Source: Pogostemon cablin
Lineage: Eukaryota > Streptophyta > Magnoliopsida > Lamiales > Lamiaceae
Assembly: GCA_023678885.1 (NCBI GenBank)
Contig: CM042955.1
Span: 40,746,088-40,810,087, forward strand
Length of the DNA stretch: 64,000 nucleotides
Reading direction: 5' to 3'
Below the pieces are notes generated by a model, which made no database searches, had not been told where the DNA came from, and saw only the letters and a list, made by a program, of their open reading frames with translations. Shown here in pieces: positions 9,645-21,290 of the stretch. How positions within the stretch are numbered: position 1 is the first letter of the stretch; the number at the start of each line of letters is the position of its first letter. The position numbers were made by a program, and so were the translations under genes.

Positions 9645-10125
9645 TTCGGTACCGTCGTGACTCTACGACGTTAAACATGAGTGCTTGTTGAGAGCTTACT
9701 CTTCCGTTTTTTGCTTTATTTCTTTTGTGTGAGTAAGAAATTTTTATATTTAAGATGCTTACTAATCGGCAATTACATCTCTTTTCAAACTTAGTTCCGA
9801 CTTATGTTTTTACTAAGTTTGGGGGGGTGTGATGTTATTACCTCATTGAAGCATTAAGAGTATAATCTTTTCTTTGTATTGCTTGTTAGGAGAATTGGTT
9901 TTTGCGGCCATGTTGAAATTTTAATCGATTTTGATGTGACGATTTTTTACAATTTGCCTAATGTTCAGTGGTTTTTGGTTGTGTTTTCTTATACGGAGAT
10001 ACTCATGAATGATATTATGTGGAACAATTTTTGAATTTTTGCTCTAGATTGTACTTAATGAGGTTGTGTTGAAGCTTGAAGTATGTAGTGAATGAAGAAC
10101 ACTCAGTTTTGGAAATCAGGAGGTA
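9645..10125 (+). other. Noncoding spacer between pol and the motif cassette
   Basis: An A/T-rich stretch with no credible ORF. It contains the internal polypurine tract at 9815-9827 and nothing else I recognise. Confidence 0.6.
9815..9827 (+). other. Internal polypurine tract-like sequence
   Basis: AAGTTTGGGGGGG followed by TGTGATG sits 170 bp after the integrase stop. It closely resembles the true tract before the 3' LTR (AAGTTTGGGGG then TTTGATG at 14067-14082), including the TGATG that follows. It could act as a second plus-strand primer site during reverse transcription. Confidence 0.6.
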
Positions 10126-10454
10126 GGTTCGACCAAGTCTAGGAGTGGTTCGACCAGAGCCGGAGGTCGAACAAAGGCAGAGGAAGTCGAACCGACGTTG
10201 AAAGTTGTCCAGAGAGGAGGTTCGACCAAAGCCATAGTGGTTCGACCTGATCATGAGGCCGAACTTATGGTCGAACCTGTCAGTCGGAAGCACTCTGTTT
10301 TCCAGAAGAGGGGTTCGACCAATTCAAGGAAGGTTCGACCTGTTTAGCAAGTCGAACCCCTGGTCGAACCAAGAAGATCGTTCGTCCAGAAGAGAGGTTC
10401 GACTTCGACATCCAAGGTTCGACCAGTCCAGGTGGTCGAACCCGAGGTCGAACC
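10126..10454 (+). repeat. Four GGTTCGACC modules upstream of the accessory ORF
   Basis: Motif starts: 10126/10147/10165/10185, 10219/10239/10257/10269, 10312/10332/10350/10362 and 10396/10416/10434/10446. Modules 2-4 have spacing 20, 18 and 12 bp; module 1 is degenerate (21, 18, 20). Module period is 93, 93 and 84 bp, the same two lengths as in gag. Between modules a GTCCAG-type sequence recurs before the first motif. The region is noncoding. Confidence 0.93.
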
Positions 10455-10703
10455 AAGCCAGGTACGCGATTTAAGTTCGAATTTTCAGGGGGGTTCGATC
10501 ACTTTTTCGAAACATCAAACCTCGAACCCTCTTCGAACCTCTACACCCTTGCACAAATTCTTCAATTACACTTGATTTCACACCGATTACACAACATTAC
10601 ACCTTGAATTATCGATTTGGTCACGGATTTGGGCGGATTTCGTCGCGAGTTAGGGCTGAAATCGCGTTTTTGGGTGTTTTGTGTTTTCGATCGGTTTTTC
10701 ACC

Positions 10704-12752
10704 ATGGGCAAGTCACAAGGTACATTTTTTCCAACTCAATTACTCTAGGATTGAAGGTTTAGGTAAGCAATTTGATGTGAAATAGAGAATTGATGTTGAA
10801 TATGGTTGAATTTCATGGTGAATGTTGATATTTTGATTAGTTTCATATGAATTCTTGTTTCTTGGATTGTGGTTGATTGATTATTGATAGAACTTGGATT
10901 TTTGTGTGGATTAATCAAGGATATAGAATATACCATAGAATGAGCATGTTGACTTGGTTTGAAATTGATGAAATTGAAGTAGTTCATGGAGGAAAGCATG
11001 TTGAATTTTTGATTGAATTGCTTGAATTGCTTAATGCATGCTTGTTGGTTATGCTTTGATGATTAAAGAAGGTATAATTGAAGATGTTTTGAAAATGCTG
11101 AATAAGCAAGTGGTGTTGAGATGATAGTTTGTATGAATATGCATTGATGCTAAAAGTCTTGAGTAGAGTATGTGACGTGCTAGTACAATACTTGTTTTCT
11201 TGTCTTGTTGGTTGGATTGAAGCATTTGTTTTCAGGAAAGGGACAAGTATCAAGTAAAGGAAAAGGAAAAGCAGAGGAGGAGAGATCAAAGAAGAGGCAT
11301 GACAGGCCTTCAAACTTGGACAAAGTGACAAGAAAACTGAGGTTACAAGACCGTTTACCTGATAACTTCAAGATTAGGATGCAAGATTGGGATGAGATTA
11401 AAGAGAAGTGGGAAGAAGTTTCAGACAAGATAGCTCGCACTCGATACCAAGATGATGAAGCGATGAGGATAATGAGAATAGGGGACGATATATTTTGGAT
11501 GTTTGATCAAGTAGGGATCCGAAGATTCATGGAGTTGAAGAGGCCGATGTACTTCCATGTTACATCGGAAGTGGTTTGTTCGTTTGAGATGGAGAAGGAC
11601 CCACTTGGATACCCCTATCAGTGTACGTTTCAGCTTGGTGGAGTGAGTAGGAGATGGACGTCTGAGGATTTCAACGAGCTGTTTGAGACACCTTTGGAGA
11701 TCCCTCGTTTAGAAAGTGCTGCATTCAGTGTAAAGCGATTTTGGAGGGAGATCACGGGGGAGATTCGTGATTACAAGACTAGACAGGCTCGTGCTTCCGC
11801 AATAAAGAACCCTGTCTTGAGGTACATGGACCGCATCCTGAGCAACACGTTGTTCACCCGCTCGGAGGGCAGTGTTGTGTCTAGAGGAGAGTTATATGCC
11901 TTGTGGTGTATGTTGCATGGAGTGAAGTTCAACGTTGGAGCTTATTTTATTGTGCAGCTGAATCGATTCAAGACCATTGGTTTTCAAAAGGTGAATATTG
12001 GAGGGTTATTGACGATTTTGGCTGAGCATTACAACTTGGACCTCACCGGCATTACACCAGTAGAAGGAGAACCCGATTTGATTATGAGCACGTGCGCGAA
12101 GGGAGGGTTTGCCCATTTTAGAAATGGAGATTGGTTTTTCACGAGAGGTGTCAAGCCTTTCGAATTTATGTTCCCCTTTGACGTGAGCAACTTGACAACT
12201 GTTCGGGAAGCAAGGAATAGGCTAATGAATTCTGTAGGACACACCGCTTTATCCGTGGCAGTGAAGTCGGGTGGTGATTGGAGAGTGGTAGCACAGATGT
12301 GTGATGAGGGAAGGATGGCTGAGTTACAGCAGATTGTTGATCGAGGAGATTTCCGTCCACCTCAGCCACAGCAGTCTGAAGAGGAGGATCAGGTAGAGGA
12401 GCAGCCGGAGATGGAGATTCCGGAAGGAGAGCAGCATGATGCGCCTCAGCATGCTCCAGGACCGCAGCAGCGGCGAGCAGTTCCAGGTACTCGAGAGCTG
12501 CTTCGCTTGATTCATGAGCAGCTGATCGCGGTGGTAGCTGCGCAGCAAGAGACGGACAGGCAACTTGCGCTCGCTAACGCCAACTACGCCATGCTGAACG
12601 AAAGGTACTCTGCCTTGGATGAGCGTTTTGGTAGAGTGAGTAATCGAGTGGATATGATGGACAAACACATTACCAGTCTGTGCCGAGCTGTGGAAAATAG
12701 AATGGATGAGGATGACGATGATGATGAGGATGATGATGCTCCTAGGGAGTAG
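10704..12752 (+). CDS. Athila accessory (env-position) ORF, predicted to be spliced
   Basis: Two exons are predicted: 10704-10719 (ATG plus 13 bases) and 11236-12752, joined across a 516-bp intron. The spliced ORF is about 510 aa. Without splicing, the frame has no ATG near its start (the nominal first codon at 11205 is TTG), which supports the exon model. The protein matches the plant Athila ORF type (as I recall, Pfam ATHILA ORF-1 or 'putative plant transposon protein'). A basic Lys/Gly-rich N-terminus is followed by a conserved region with WTSEDFNELF and GELYALWCMLHG, a Gln/Pro/Glu-rich linker, a probable coiled coil near the C-terminus and an Asp-rich tail. I see no signal peptide or membrane segment, so an envelope role is not supported by sequence. 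Function is unknown. Confidence 0.85.
10720..11235 (+). other. Predicted intron in the accessory ORF
   Basis: The donor is AAG/GTACAT at 10719/10720 and the acceptor TTTTCAG/GAAAG at 11235/11236. The body is A/T-rich with T-rich runs before the acceptor, as in plant introns. Splicing keeps the frame and supplies an ATG in a good context (ACCATGGGC). Confidence 0.75.
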
Positions 12753-14066
12753 TTTCAGGTTTTCTTTTGGCTTCTCCGATTCATCTTATCTCCCATTCTT
12801 CTTTTTATTTTTACAGATTGGGGTGTGATTCATGTGTGAGTGGCATGTACTTGATATAGTTGATCTTGTATCGTTGCTCTGTATATGGGTTATTGATTCT
12901 GTGCATTCATATGTTTACGTGTTTATTTTCATTTGGAAAGAGCATGAATAATTTGTTAAGTATATGGAATTCATGAGGAATTGATTTTGATTATGTGCTA
13001 TGAGGAGTATTAGGAATTGATTACCTATGTGAGGATTTGAGCCTTTATCATGATTAATCATGATAATTTATTCTTGAGAGAATCATTCGTATGAACGTAT
13101 TCTAGAACTTGGCTTGGAGTCTTGTGTGAAACTTACAATTGATGAAATATTAGGATATGATCTTAGGCCATTTTTGATTAATTGAGTCACTTAGCCAAAT
13201 TTTACCTTTCCTAATGATTTTATAAATCTTTGGTAGCCCTGTTTGAGCCTTTTAAAACTTTTTCTTTGGCAAGCCAAATATAAGAGCCTTAATTACCTTA
13301 TTTGAGCTTTGAAAATACCCTATTCATTGGTAGAGAGAATAAGGTGAATAAGTGTGGAAGAAACAAAGGGAAGATGGAATGAGGTTCAGTAAGAAAAGTG
13401 CATGGTTAAATCTTGTTAGGGATAGTGCCTGAAATTGGTACCCCGAATTGCTTATACATGGGGCTTGAAGTTTCTAAGAAACAGCCGAACGATGTTCGAG
13501 AAGGGTAGTGCCTATAACTGGTACCCGAGCAATTAAAAGAAGAATGATGTTGATGCAAGGAAGAGAAGGAAATTTGATAATTGCAAGTGCAAGAGAAGAA
13601 TTGGAGGAGAATATGAAGGCGAAAGAGAATCAGGAACCTCCGAGGGAACTCTCTACTAGTGTTTTAAGTTACTATGACCAAATTTTCCTACCCTTTCCAA
13701 AGAGCCAACATTACAACCTAGAAACAAGTCCTTTGTGATCCTAGTGTTAATCTAATGTAAGTTGATTTCTGAGACCTTTGCCAAGCTTATGGTTACGCGT
13801 GAATATGAATTGATATGAGTGTTTATACTAGCCTATAGTGCCTCACGCACGAGTGAATGAGAGTAAAGACTTATCTTGACAGTGAGATTACTTAGTGCTC
13901 CGAATGGTGTGTGATTGGATTGATTTTACATGAGTGACATATTTGATGCAAGTAATTCTTGTTTGATTCAATGAAGTGGCATGTGTAATATGTGTTGTAC
14001 TTGATCTTGTTGAATTATACACGACTCCTGTGTTTAAATTGGTTGCCTCGGGACGAGCAACATGTA
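12753..14066 (+). other. Noncoding region between the accessory ORF and the 3' LTR
   Basis: No credible gene; the 76-codon ORF at 13508-13738 has no recognisable motif. A short direct repeat, (G)TAGTGCCT with ACTGGTACCC or ATTGGTACCCC, occurs at 13422-13448 and 13504-13530. Confidence 0.55.
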
Positions 14067-14078
14067 AGTTTGGGGGTT
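14067..14078 (+). other. 3' polypurine tract of the Athila element
   Basis: AAGTTTGGGGGT and the following T's abut the 3' LTR start TGATGAG at 14079. This is the expected plus-strand primer position for reverse transcription. Confidence 0.75.
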
Positions 14079-14295
14079 TGATGAGTGTGTAAATTCATAA
14101 GTTTGGCGCTATGTTTTGTGCTAGTTTTGGAGAGTTTTGATGTGGAAATAGATGGAAAACCTATATATATTGTGAAATAGCATGAATCAGGTGTTAGTGG
14201 AGCTATTTGAGTGTTTTCTTAGCAAAAAATGAGTGAAAGAGCCAAGAATCGAAGAGACGGAGTCGAAGCCACGCGAATCGCCCAAGAAGTAGGTG

Positions 14296-14653
14296 GGTTC
14301 GACCTGGCTGGAGGAGGGTTCGACCTCTCCAGCAGGTCGAACCAACGTTGCTGGACATACAGAGATGGGTTCGACCAAGACTCGGTTGGTTCGACCTGGC
14401 CATCAGGTCGAACCATGGTCGAACCTGTTTGCAAGAAGGAGGATTCGACCACGACGTTGGAGTTCGACTTGCCAGTTGGTCGAATCGGGAGCAAGAGTTG
14501 TCCAGTGCTGAGGTTCGACCTGGGGTTCGACCAAGGACTAAGTGGTTCGACCTGAAAAGAAGGTCGAACCTGTGCAGAATTCTTCCAGTAGCGGGGTTCG
14601 ACCTGGGGTTCGACCTGTGGCTCGGGGTTCGACCTGCGTGACGTGGTCGAACC
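14296..14653 (+). repeat. GGTTCGACC motif cassette in the 3' LTR
   Basis: Counterpart of 2218-2575. The two motifs mutated in the 5' LTR are canonical here: GGTTCGACC at 14544 and GGTCGAACC at 14562, restoring the 18-bp forward/inverted pair. Confidence 0.9.
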
Positions 14654-14748
14654 TGTGTGCGAGAACTTACCTTATCCGGATTTTCGAGGCCGAAACGCGT
14701 GAGATCACTTAGAAAGCCCATTCCAAGCCCTAGAGACGTGATTACAAG

Positions 14749-14756
14749 TATAAAAG
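14749..14756 (+). promoter_or_regulatory. TATA box of the Athila 3' LTR
   Basis: TATAAAAG at the position matching the 5' LTR box. It could drive read-out into the flanking copia LTR and rDNA. Confidence 0.6.
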
Positions 14757-15749
14757 GAGGCTCATACAGAGAATAGAGAAGGCTTTTTATTGTCAATCAT
14801 AGGAGAGACAAGAGTAGAGGTGGTGATCCATTCAGAGGGCTGTGACAGAGGTTCGCTGAAGGTTCAAGTAAGAATGATTAATCTAACCATGATTGTTCCT
14901 AGATCAATCATGGGCTAGAACCACCTTGGTAGTTCTAGGGTTATGAAAGTTTCATGATGTAATTCGTGTTTTGTGTGTAAAACTCCGTACAACACTACCT
15001 GTGGTTTGTTTTATATAAGATTGCATATTTAATCCATACTCATAATCGTTTTATGCATCAATGATCGTTGTGTAGAGTCTGAATACATAACATGGTTATT
15101 GATTGAGTGCGTTCACTACTGAGCAGGGTTTATTGTTATAATTCTAAGTGAAGAGATTCCGAAGTATTATTAGAACTGTCTTATATGAATATTCATGAAT
15201 TGAATTGAATTCGGGTTGATGAATAGGATGAAGAGTATAACTTTATAGTACCTAAAGAGGGAGATCAAATCGGGTTAGATTCTAGACGTAGAAGATAATT
15301 GATTATGATAGTACCTAGAAAGGGGGGTGAAGCATATCTCTTGCTCCGATGTTATTCACACGTGTCAAGCGCATATTTACTTGTGTCTATAGAGTAAACT
15401 TGCATGGTCTAGTGATGCGTCCACAAACCACAGGGCAGAGTCGGACACCATCACATGAAAATACGAATTGCTAGTGAAACTGGATGACCCGACGAACTAC
15501 CTATCATTCTTATTGATCACAACTCACTTCTCTCTACTTTTGCTATTTCATTTGTTAATTCGATTAGAAGTTACTATCCAGTAAACCTTTACAATTACCA
15601 ACATAGTCTAAAATATACTAGAAGATCATAAAACTGATATTTATCCGTCCCGTGGGTTCGATATTGTAACTTGGTCACCTTCGCGACTACAATTGATATC
15701 CTTATACTTGAGGATTAATTTGTGTGTTGAGAAAACCCCTATCAAGGCA

Positions 15750-16712
15750 CATACTTATGGTTAACAGGAGCTGAGATGACTTATATAATTGGGCTACATC
15801 AGGGACCAGGAGGAGAAATTGGACTGGGCCTCAATTGAATTTTAATTAACCAAGCTTAGCTCAAAGTTTTTAATTAAATCCAATAATAATAATATAGTCC
15901 ACTAAAATATTATTACTGCACTACCCGTCCAATCCCAAAATTATGTTCTGGGCTCCTTCTTGTTATGAGCCCGATAGTCTCCCCATGTTTAAGATATACA
16001 ATGTCCATTAATTAATTAAGTTACTAACAACTCAAATTAATTAATATCTCATCCGAGAGTAGTACCACTCAACCTTATTATCATGCCGGAAATTAATCCA
16101 CTTGCAAGATTTACATGACAATTCTTATGAGCTCCTCAAGGGAGCATCATCAACCTATGACTGACATGGATTCCTTCTACAATCAACAACACACCATAGA
16201 GATAGCACTACTTCCCAACTCACCGAGTTTATTGATTTAATACTTATAAATCTCACCCATTGATGAATCAAAGAAATAAATACTGCTCTACGTGTCGAGG
16301 TTATGGTATAGGGATTAAGAGCACGAACTTCCATAATAACAGAAATCAAGTTCTTCTATAAGTCAGTATAAGTCGAACGATCTAAAGCGGTCCTGCTCAA
16401 TACACACAAGTGCACTAATGTGATTCTATAGCCAAGACAAGCTAATACCGAACCACACTACAACCATACCAATAGAGAGTCCCCGTCTATCTCGGTTGTG
16501 AGCATCTATTTATACTTTATAAGGAAACCGATAATATGATCTTCCGCGTGTTGTCGCACAATATATTATCTACAGTATAAAGTAAATGGACTATTGCATC
16601 ATCCATATAAAATAAATTATAAGATGCAATCATTTGATCATATGATTCTCATTTCAAATATTGTTATAACATTGTTCATACTAAAGCTAGGCTTTTAGTA
16701 TACAATCCAACA
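15750..16712 (-). repeat. Copia LTR, inner piece of the split left LTR
   Basis: Matches 22745-23708 of the right LTR with roughly 30 differences. It ends AATCCAACA at 16712. Together with 1762-2000 it gives a 1.2-kb LTR, equal to the right one. Confidence 0.92.
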
Positions 16713-16722
16713 ATCTCCCACT
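16713..16722 (-). other. Copia polypurine tract
   Basis: On the minus strand AGTGGGAGAT directly precedes the LTR start TGTTGG. This is the usual copia arrangement. Confidence 0.85.
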
Positions 16723-18200
16723 TATACTAAAAGACTATGTTGTCATATCTTCTGCCATACATCTGATTCCTACTCCAACTACACGACCATTAAAAACTCT
16801 CGCCTTAAGGTCCTTATAAATGGATTTACTAGGTCATCATCCGATGCAATCTAGGCGACAACAACCTTCCCCTCATCATACGATTTCTCGTAACAGGTGG
16901 TACTCGCGCTCCATGTGTTTAATTACCTTATGGACTCGTGATTCCTTCAAGTTTGCAACTGCACCAATATCATCAATGTAAATTGTGATAACCTTGGGCA
17001 AACTTAGAAACACTTCAAAGTCCATCATGAAGTCTCTAGAGTCATATAGATACTTTGGCAGCCTCATAGGCTCCAATTTATCATCTTTCCATGATGGAGT
17101 CCGGAGTCTGAAATATATTTCTATATAACACTCCTCCACATTATGACTCTACTTCCTAAAATTAAACACATAACCTTTGAGGTGAATTTACTGCCGTCCA
17201 ATCTGACTAAAAAATCCGAATCTACGTAATCCACAAGAAGCAGTGAATCTGCTCAGTGAGTTTATATATGATTTCAGTCCTTCTCAGGCACTTCATATAT
17301 GTCTTACCACAGTTCATCATTCTTGTTCCGGGTTACATTGATACCTTCTGTTCATGCATCCAGCAAAACAGATATCCAACTTCGTTTATAGCATTCCTTA
17401 GATTAAGCTTCCTTATTTGCTGAAGTGAAAGGAACCGCTTTCATCTTCTTTATCTTCTTTTTGTGTCTTAAGACACAGTCACTTAGATAAATTCACATGC
17501 TAAACGAGTATGGACTGTATCATTTTATGAAACTTGAGATAAGCATAACATCCTTTCTTGTGATCCGTATTACCGTGATCAAAAGGATATATTTTGCCTT
17601 TCTTAAGTCCTTCATTTCTACCGCTTTATTAACCGTACCCATACGCCCGATAATACTCTTTCATTATCTCTAATGAGCAAGATACTATCTATGTATAGTA
17701 CAAGAAACACCACCACGTTTCCGTCACTCTTTACAACACACAAGACTCATCTGCTCATTGATTTAAATCCATGCCACTGGATTACCTAATCAAAACAGAT
17801 GCTTCACGATCTTAAAGCTTGCTTTAGTCCATCGCTGGATAATTTTAAGCTTACTATCAAAATGGTATTAGTACTTTGCAATGAATCACTCTGGTTGCTT
17901 CACATAGATGTTTTCCTCAAGACTTCCAATCAGGAAAGCTGTCTTTGACATCTATTTGTTGTTCCTCATAGCAGCAATAAATAAAAGAATCCGGATCAAC
18001 ATAAGCATAGCTACCAGCGAACATGTTTCCTCATAATCGAACCATTTCTTTCTGAGTACATTTTTTCGCAACAAGCTTTGCTTCCAAGGCTTTCACCTTT
18101 CCATATGATCCTCTTTTATTTCCTTTGACCACTTGCAATGGCTTTTACACCATTTAGTGGTCATACAAGTTCCCAGACTTAATATAGAATCCGTAGATTT
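16723..18200 (-). pseudogene. pol: Copia pol: reverse transcriptase and RNase H remnants
   Basis: Translated on the minus strand, 17881-17958 gives KTAFLIGSLEENIYVKQPE, the conserved reverse-transcriptase stretch after the first catalytic Asp. RNase H ends at 16876-17139, where an 87-codon open stretch contains IYIDDIGAVANLKESRVHK and KHMEREYHLLREIV; this matches the copia C-terminal region, with the usual YCDN changed to YIDD. Frame changes and stops separate these pieces, so no enzyme could be made. The rest of the interval has only weak similarity visible by eye. Confidence 0.8.
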
Positions 18201-19150
18201 TATTTCAACATTCATTGCAACTTACTAAGATTCTGCATTTTCATCTTGTAGTGCTACGTCGTATCCGTGGGATAATGCCATGTTTACTAGGGATCAAGTC
18301 TCACGACTCTCCCAAAACATATATTTATGGGTTGTCAAACAACCCTCCCACTATGATAAGGCACTACATGTAATTGTGTATCAGACGTGTCACGCGTTAC
18401 AGTTTACCTTGTGGTATATCCTCTTGTACACTTGGTACTTTTACTTAGTGTTTTCCTCTCACTTCCTATTAGAATAACTTATACATGGGTTTGTGACTTA
18501 TTACATAGTCCTTTTCCAAAAATCTAGTTATTGTGTTAACAATTACCCTTCGATCTTTTTGGACTAAATAAATCACCATCCATTTTCTAGGATATCCCAT
18601 ATACAGACAAACGTTTTCACGAATTACTGTATCTAGGGCATATCCATAAAATGAATTTAATTATTCCAAGTAATTCTTTATCTATCTAATCATTACCATA
18701 AAAGACTTAATCCTTCTATTCACCACACCATTCAGTTGGGGCATGCCTGGTGTAGTCAATTTGAGATTTAATCTCAACTTCTGATTAATAGCTCCTAACT
18801 ATCCTAAGAGGTATTCACCATCATGATTAAATCATAATGACTTAATATATTTTCCATGACGCTTCACTGTACCAGTCTTGCAATTCTTGAATTAATCAAA
18901 GAACTTAGACATGCAGTGCATCAAATAAATATTTTGGTATCTAGAATAATCTTCGAATATTCATAACCACCTCTCGCCTGGATAATATTAGGTCCGCTTG
19001 AATCAGAATGAACTAATTCCAACATATATATCTTTGGCTCTACACCCCACAGCCTTGAAAAGGCAGTTAACCATTTTTACTTCCAAGCAAGACTCGCAAG
19101 TTCGATAATTTCCACTTCAGATAAACCTTACAGTCTATCGGCTATCAACT
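18201..19150 (-). pseudogene. pol: Copia pol: integrase remnant
   Basis: On the minus strand, 18721-18760 encodes TTPGMPQLNGVV, equivalent to the copia integrase block around the catalytic Glu (normally TPQQNGVAER). 19081-19104 encodes CESCLE, from the integrase zinc-binding region. The positions fit copia order, integrase upstream of reverse transcriptase. Stops and frameshifts are frequent and no long ORF survives. The plus-strand ORF at 18280-18477 is a shadow. Confidence 0.75.
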
Positions 19151-20386
19151 TTTGAATCCTACTCAAGTAAAATGAACTAATCTTAGACGCCAAATGTATG
19201 TTTAGTTCATTTCTGAAGGTTTTTTTCTCTCACTTATATTAGAATATGCATTATTAATTACTATTTATTGCATCTGTGGGATATACATGATTCAAGAGTT
19301 TACATATTATCCACCAACGTACTTTCACGGATTATAGCCTCATTCCTCATTACTATGACCATGTCATTTAAATGAAATGAAGTATCCATCCGTTAATGCA
19401 TAGAAATCGAAATCAAATTCTTTCTATGAAACGTACGTAAAGACAATTTCTCATAATCAATCGTTTATTCTTATCATGAGATAAATAAACAACTCCCACT
19501 GCAATAACCACCACCTTTGTAGTTTTACCCATGTCATAACAATCTTATCCTTACTTAATGATAAACATTTAGTGATTCCTGTATCTACACAGTTCGTGTC
19601 AGTAGATGCCATCACTAATCATGTTTAAACCACTAGTAAATAAGATATTAAATTTGTTCACATCATGATGAAAATGGCTTTCCTTTGCCACATGTTTTGT
19701 CAGAAGTTTCCCACCATTTACATCCTCTTGTAATTCAGGTAGAACTTACTCAAAACGTCTAGGCAATTATGGAGAATAAAATTGACTTAGGTTTTCCCTT
19801 CAACTTCTATTCCATAATTTTCCAATTCATTCATCAAATTCTATCATGACCTATCACCTTTTAAATTACTCAAGTATCCGAAGAGTTACATGAGATCATC
19901 ATATTTCTATGAACCTCTCATCTCTTCACTAGAGACTTTAAAAGGCATCATGAGACGTCCTTTGTGAGAACACACTTGTATTTTCTTAAGCAGTAAATCA
20001 AGATTCTTTTCTATGATCTAATTTTTGGACCAGTAAATATAATTACTTTCAGTAAACAATAAGTGAGATAAAACCATTCGAAATTCAGAGAATCACAAAT
20101 AAATATTCCGATCAAATCTTTGAATTTTATCCTTTTATATTGATTCCCTCAAAACAATATAAAAATAAAATTCACTGACATCTTAAGCACCGTGAGTCTG
20201 CAAGCCACGATAGTGTGGACGTTTACAAACCCGAACATTTACAAGAGAAGGTTTTACCCATTAATTTCATTTGTCAACCTAACTTTATGACAAAATAATT
20301 AATAGTCGGTTCCTCTTTAGCCATGCAAATAAAAGCAGTGACTCCTATGGGGAGGATACTTATTATTTACATCTAAGTGTACACCA
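19151..20386 (-). other. Copia internal region, probable gag/protease remnant
   Basis: By position (minus strand, between the integrase and the leader) this should hold gag and protease. I cannot identify a gag zinc knuckle or a protease box. It is A/T-rich and full of stops in all frames. Confidence 0.4.
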
Positions 20387-20505
20387 TTATTTGACCCCAA
20401 GTCCGCGGCCCAAGCTTATGTGCCTTACAGATAGAGAAGTACACACGCGCTCGGATAACTTCCTATAGTCATCAATTACAAGTTTGTACCAGTGAACCGC
20501 ATATA

Positions 20506-20668
20506 AACTCATCCGATAGGGAGGAAGGTCTATGCCAACGCGCAAGTTCATATACATCACATTAAAAACGTAATTATTTAATGAAGTTTGTTCCAGCAAT
20601 CCATGAATAAACTCATCCGATGGGGAGGAATGCTCTAATGCCGACGCGCAAGTCTATTCACATTGCTA
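20506..20668. repeat. Two direct copies of a roughly 60-bp sequence in the copia internal region
   Basis: 20506-20565 and 20609-20668 share AACTCATCCGAT, GGGAGGAA and GACGCGCAAG-type blocks, with about 80% identity by eye. They are spaced 103 bp apart. Function is unknown. Confidence 0.7.
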
Positions 20669-20929
20669 ACAAACCAATAATGGAGGCCGCGGGAATTTAT
20701 TACCAATCCCCTCTCCCACTTAGTTATTTAATACCGAGGGTTTTTAACATGCATATAATATTCCTGAATAAAATATACAACTTAGACATGCTTCTATTAA
20801 CAGCAATTTAAATAAATAAATCACATAGAACATGCCTTTTACATATACAACAATAATTGATAATTAAATCAATTAATCAGTTGCATAACATTAATTAATT
20901 GCATAATATGTTGGATCAATTAAATAGGC

Positions 20930-21290
20930 CCAGCTAACCCAAACATCATTAACATAAAATGAGCAGCCCATTAATAAAATAATTAAGCCCATTTACCCTG
21001 CCAATTTCTGCATTAAGGTCTAGCCTATTATTTAACCTTGGCCCAACATCAATCCCACAATTAATTAAATTCAGCAATAATAAAAATAGCCCAGCAGCCC
21101 ATTACCATTTTAATAAAATTTGGGCCCAATAGCCCAAAACCAAATTAAACGTAAAAGGGAGCAAAGGCCTAATGCATACATATAAAACAGGCCCAGCTGA
21201 AAAACAAGGTCCAACAGCAAACTAAAGGAATTAAGCCCACAACTCAAAATCAAATTTGAATCCAAGCCCAAAGGGGCAGCCCATTCCTTG
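20930..21290 (-). other. Cluster of TGGGCY motifs in the copia leader
   Basis: At least a dozen GGCCCA or GCCCA sequences on the plus strand (TGGGCC/TGGGCT on the minus, element-sense strand) lie in 360 bp otherwise rich in A/T. They resemble plant Site II elements. No ORF of note. Confidence 0.6.

Larger units (their letters stand above)
2001..15744 (+). mobile_element. Athila-lineage Ty3/gypsy LTR retrotransposon, complete with both LTRs
   Basis: The element is 13,744 bp, begins TGATGAGTG, ends CCCTATCA, and is flanked by AGGCA at 1996-2000 and 15745-15749. Both LTRs are 1666 bp and differ by roughly 30 substitutions by eye (about 2%), so the insertion is young. Internal order: tRNA-Asp primer site, gag-protease ORF, reverse transcriptase, RNase H, integrase, internal polypurine tract, motif cassette, spliced accessory ORF, polypurine tract. 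This is the Athila order. gag-protease and the accessory ORF are open; pol has a frame change near the protease/RT border and a frameshift plus a stop in the integrase zinc-binding region, so the copy is not autonomous. A short-motif module occurs in four places within the element. Confidence 0.95.
14079..15744 (+). repeat. Athila 3' LTR
   Basis: The 1666-bp copy of the 5' LTR, about 98% identical by eye. Differences are mostly transitions. The TSD AGGCA follows at 15745-15749. Confidence 0.96.

Noticed and set aside
11236..12752. A true envelope glycoprotein encoded by the Athila accessory ORF
   Set aside because: No signal peptide, no transmembrane segment and no furin-like site seen. Only the position resembles env.
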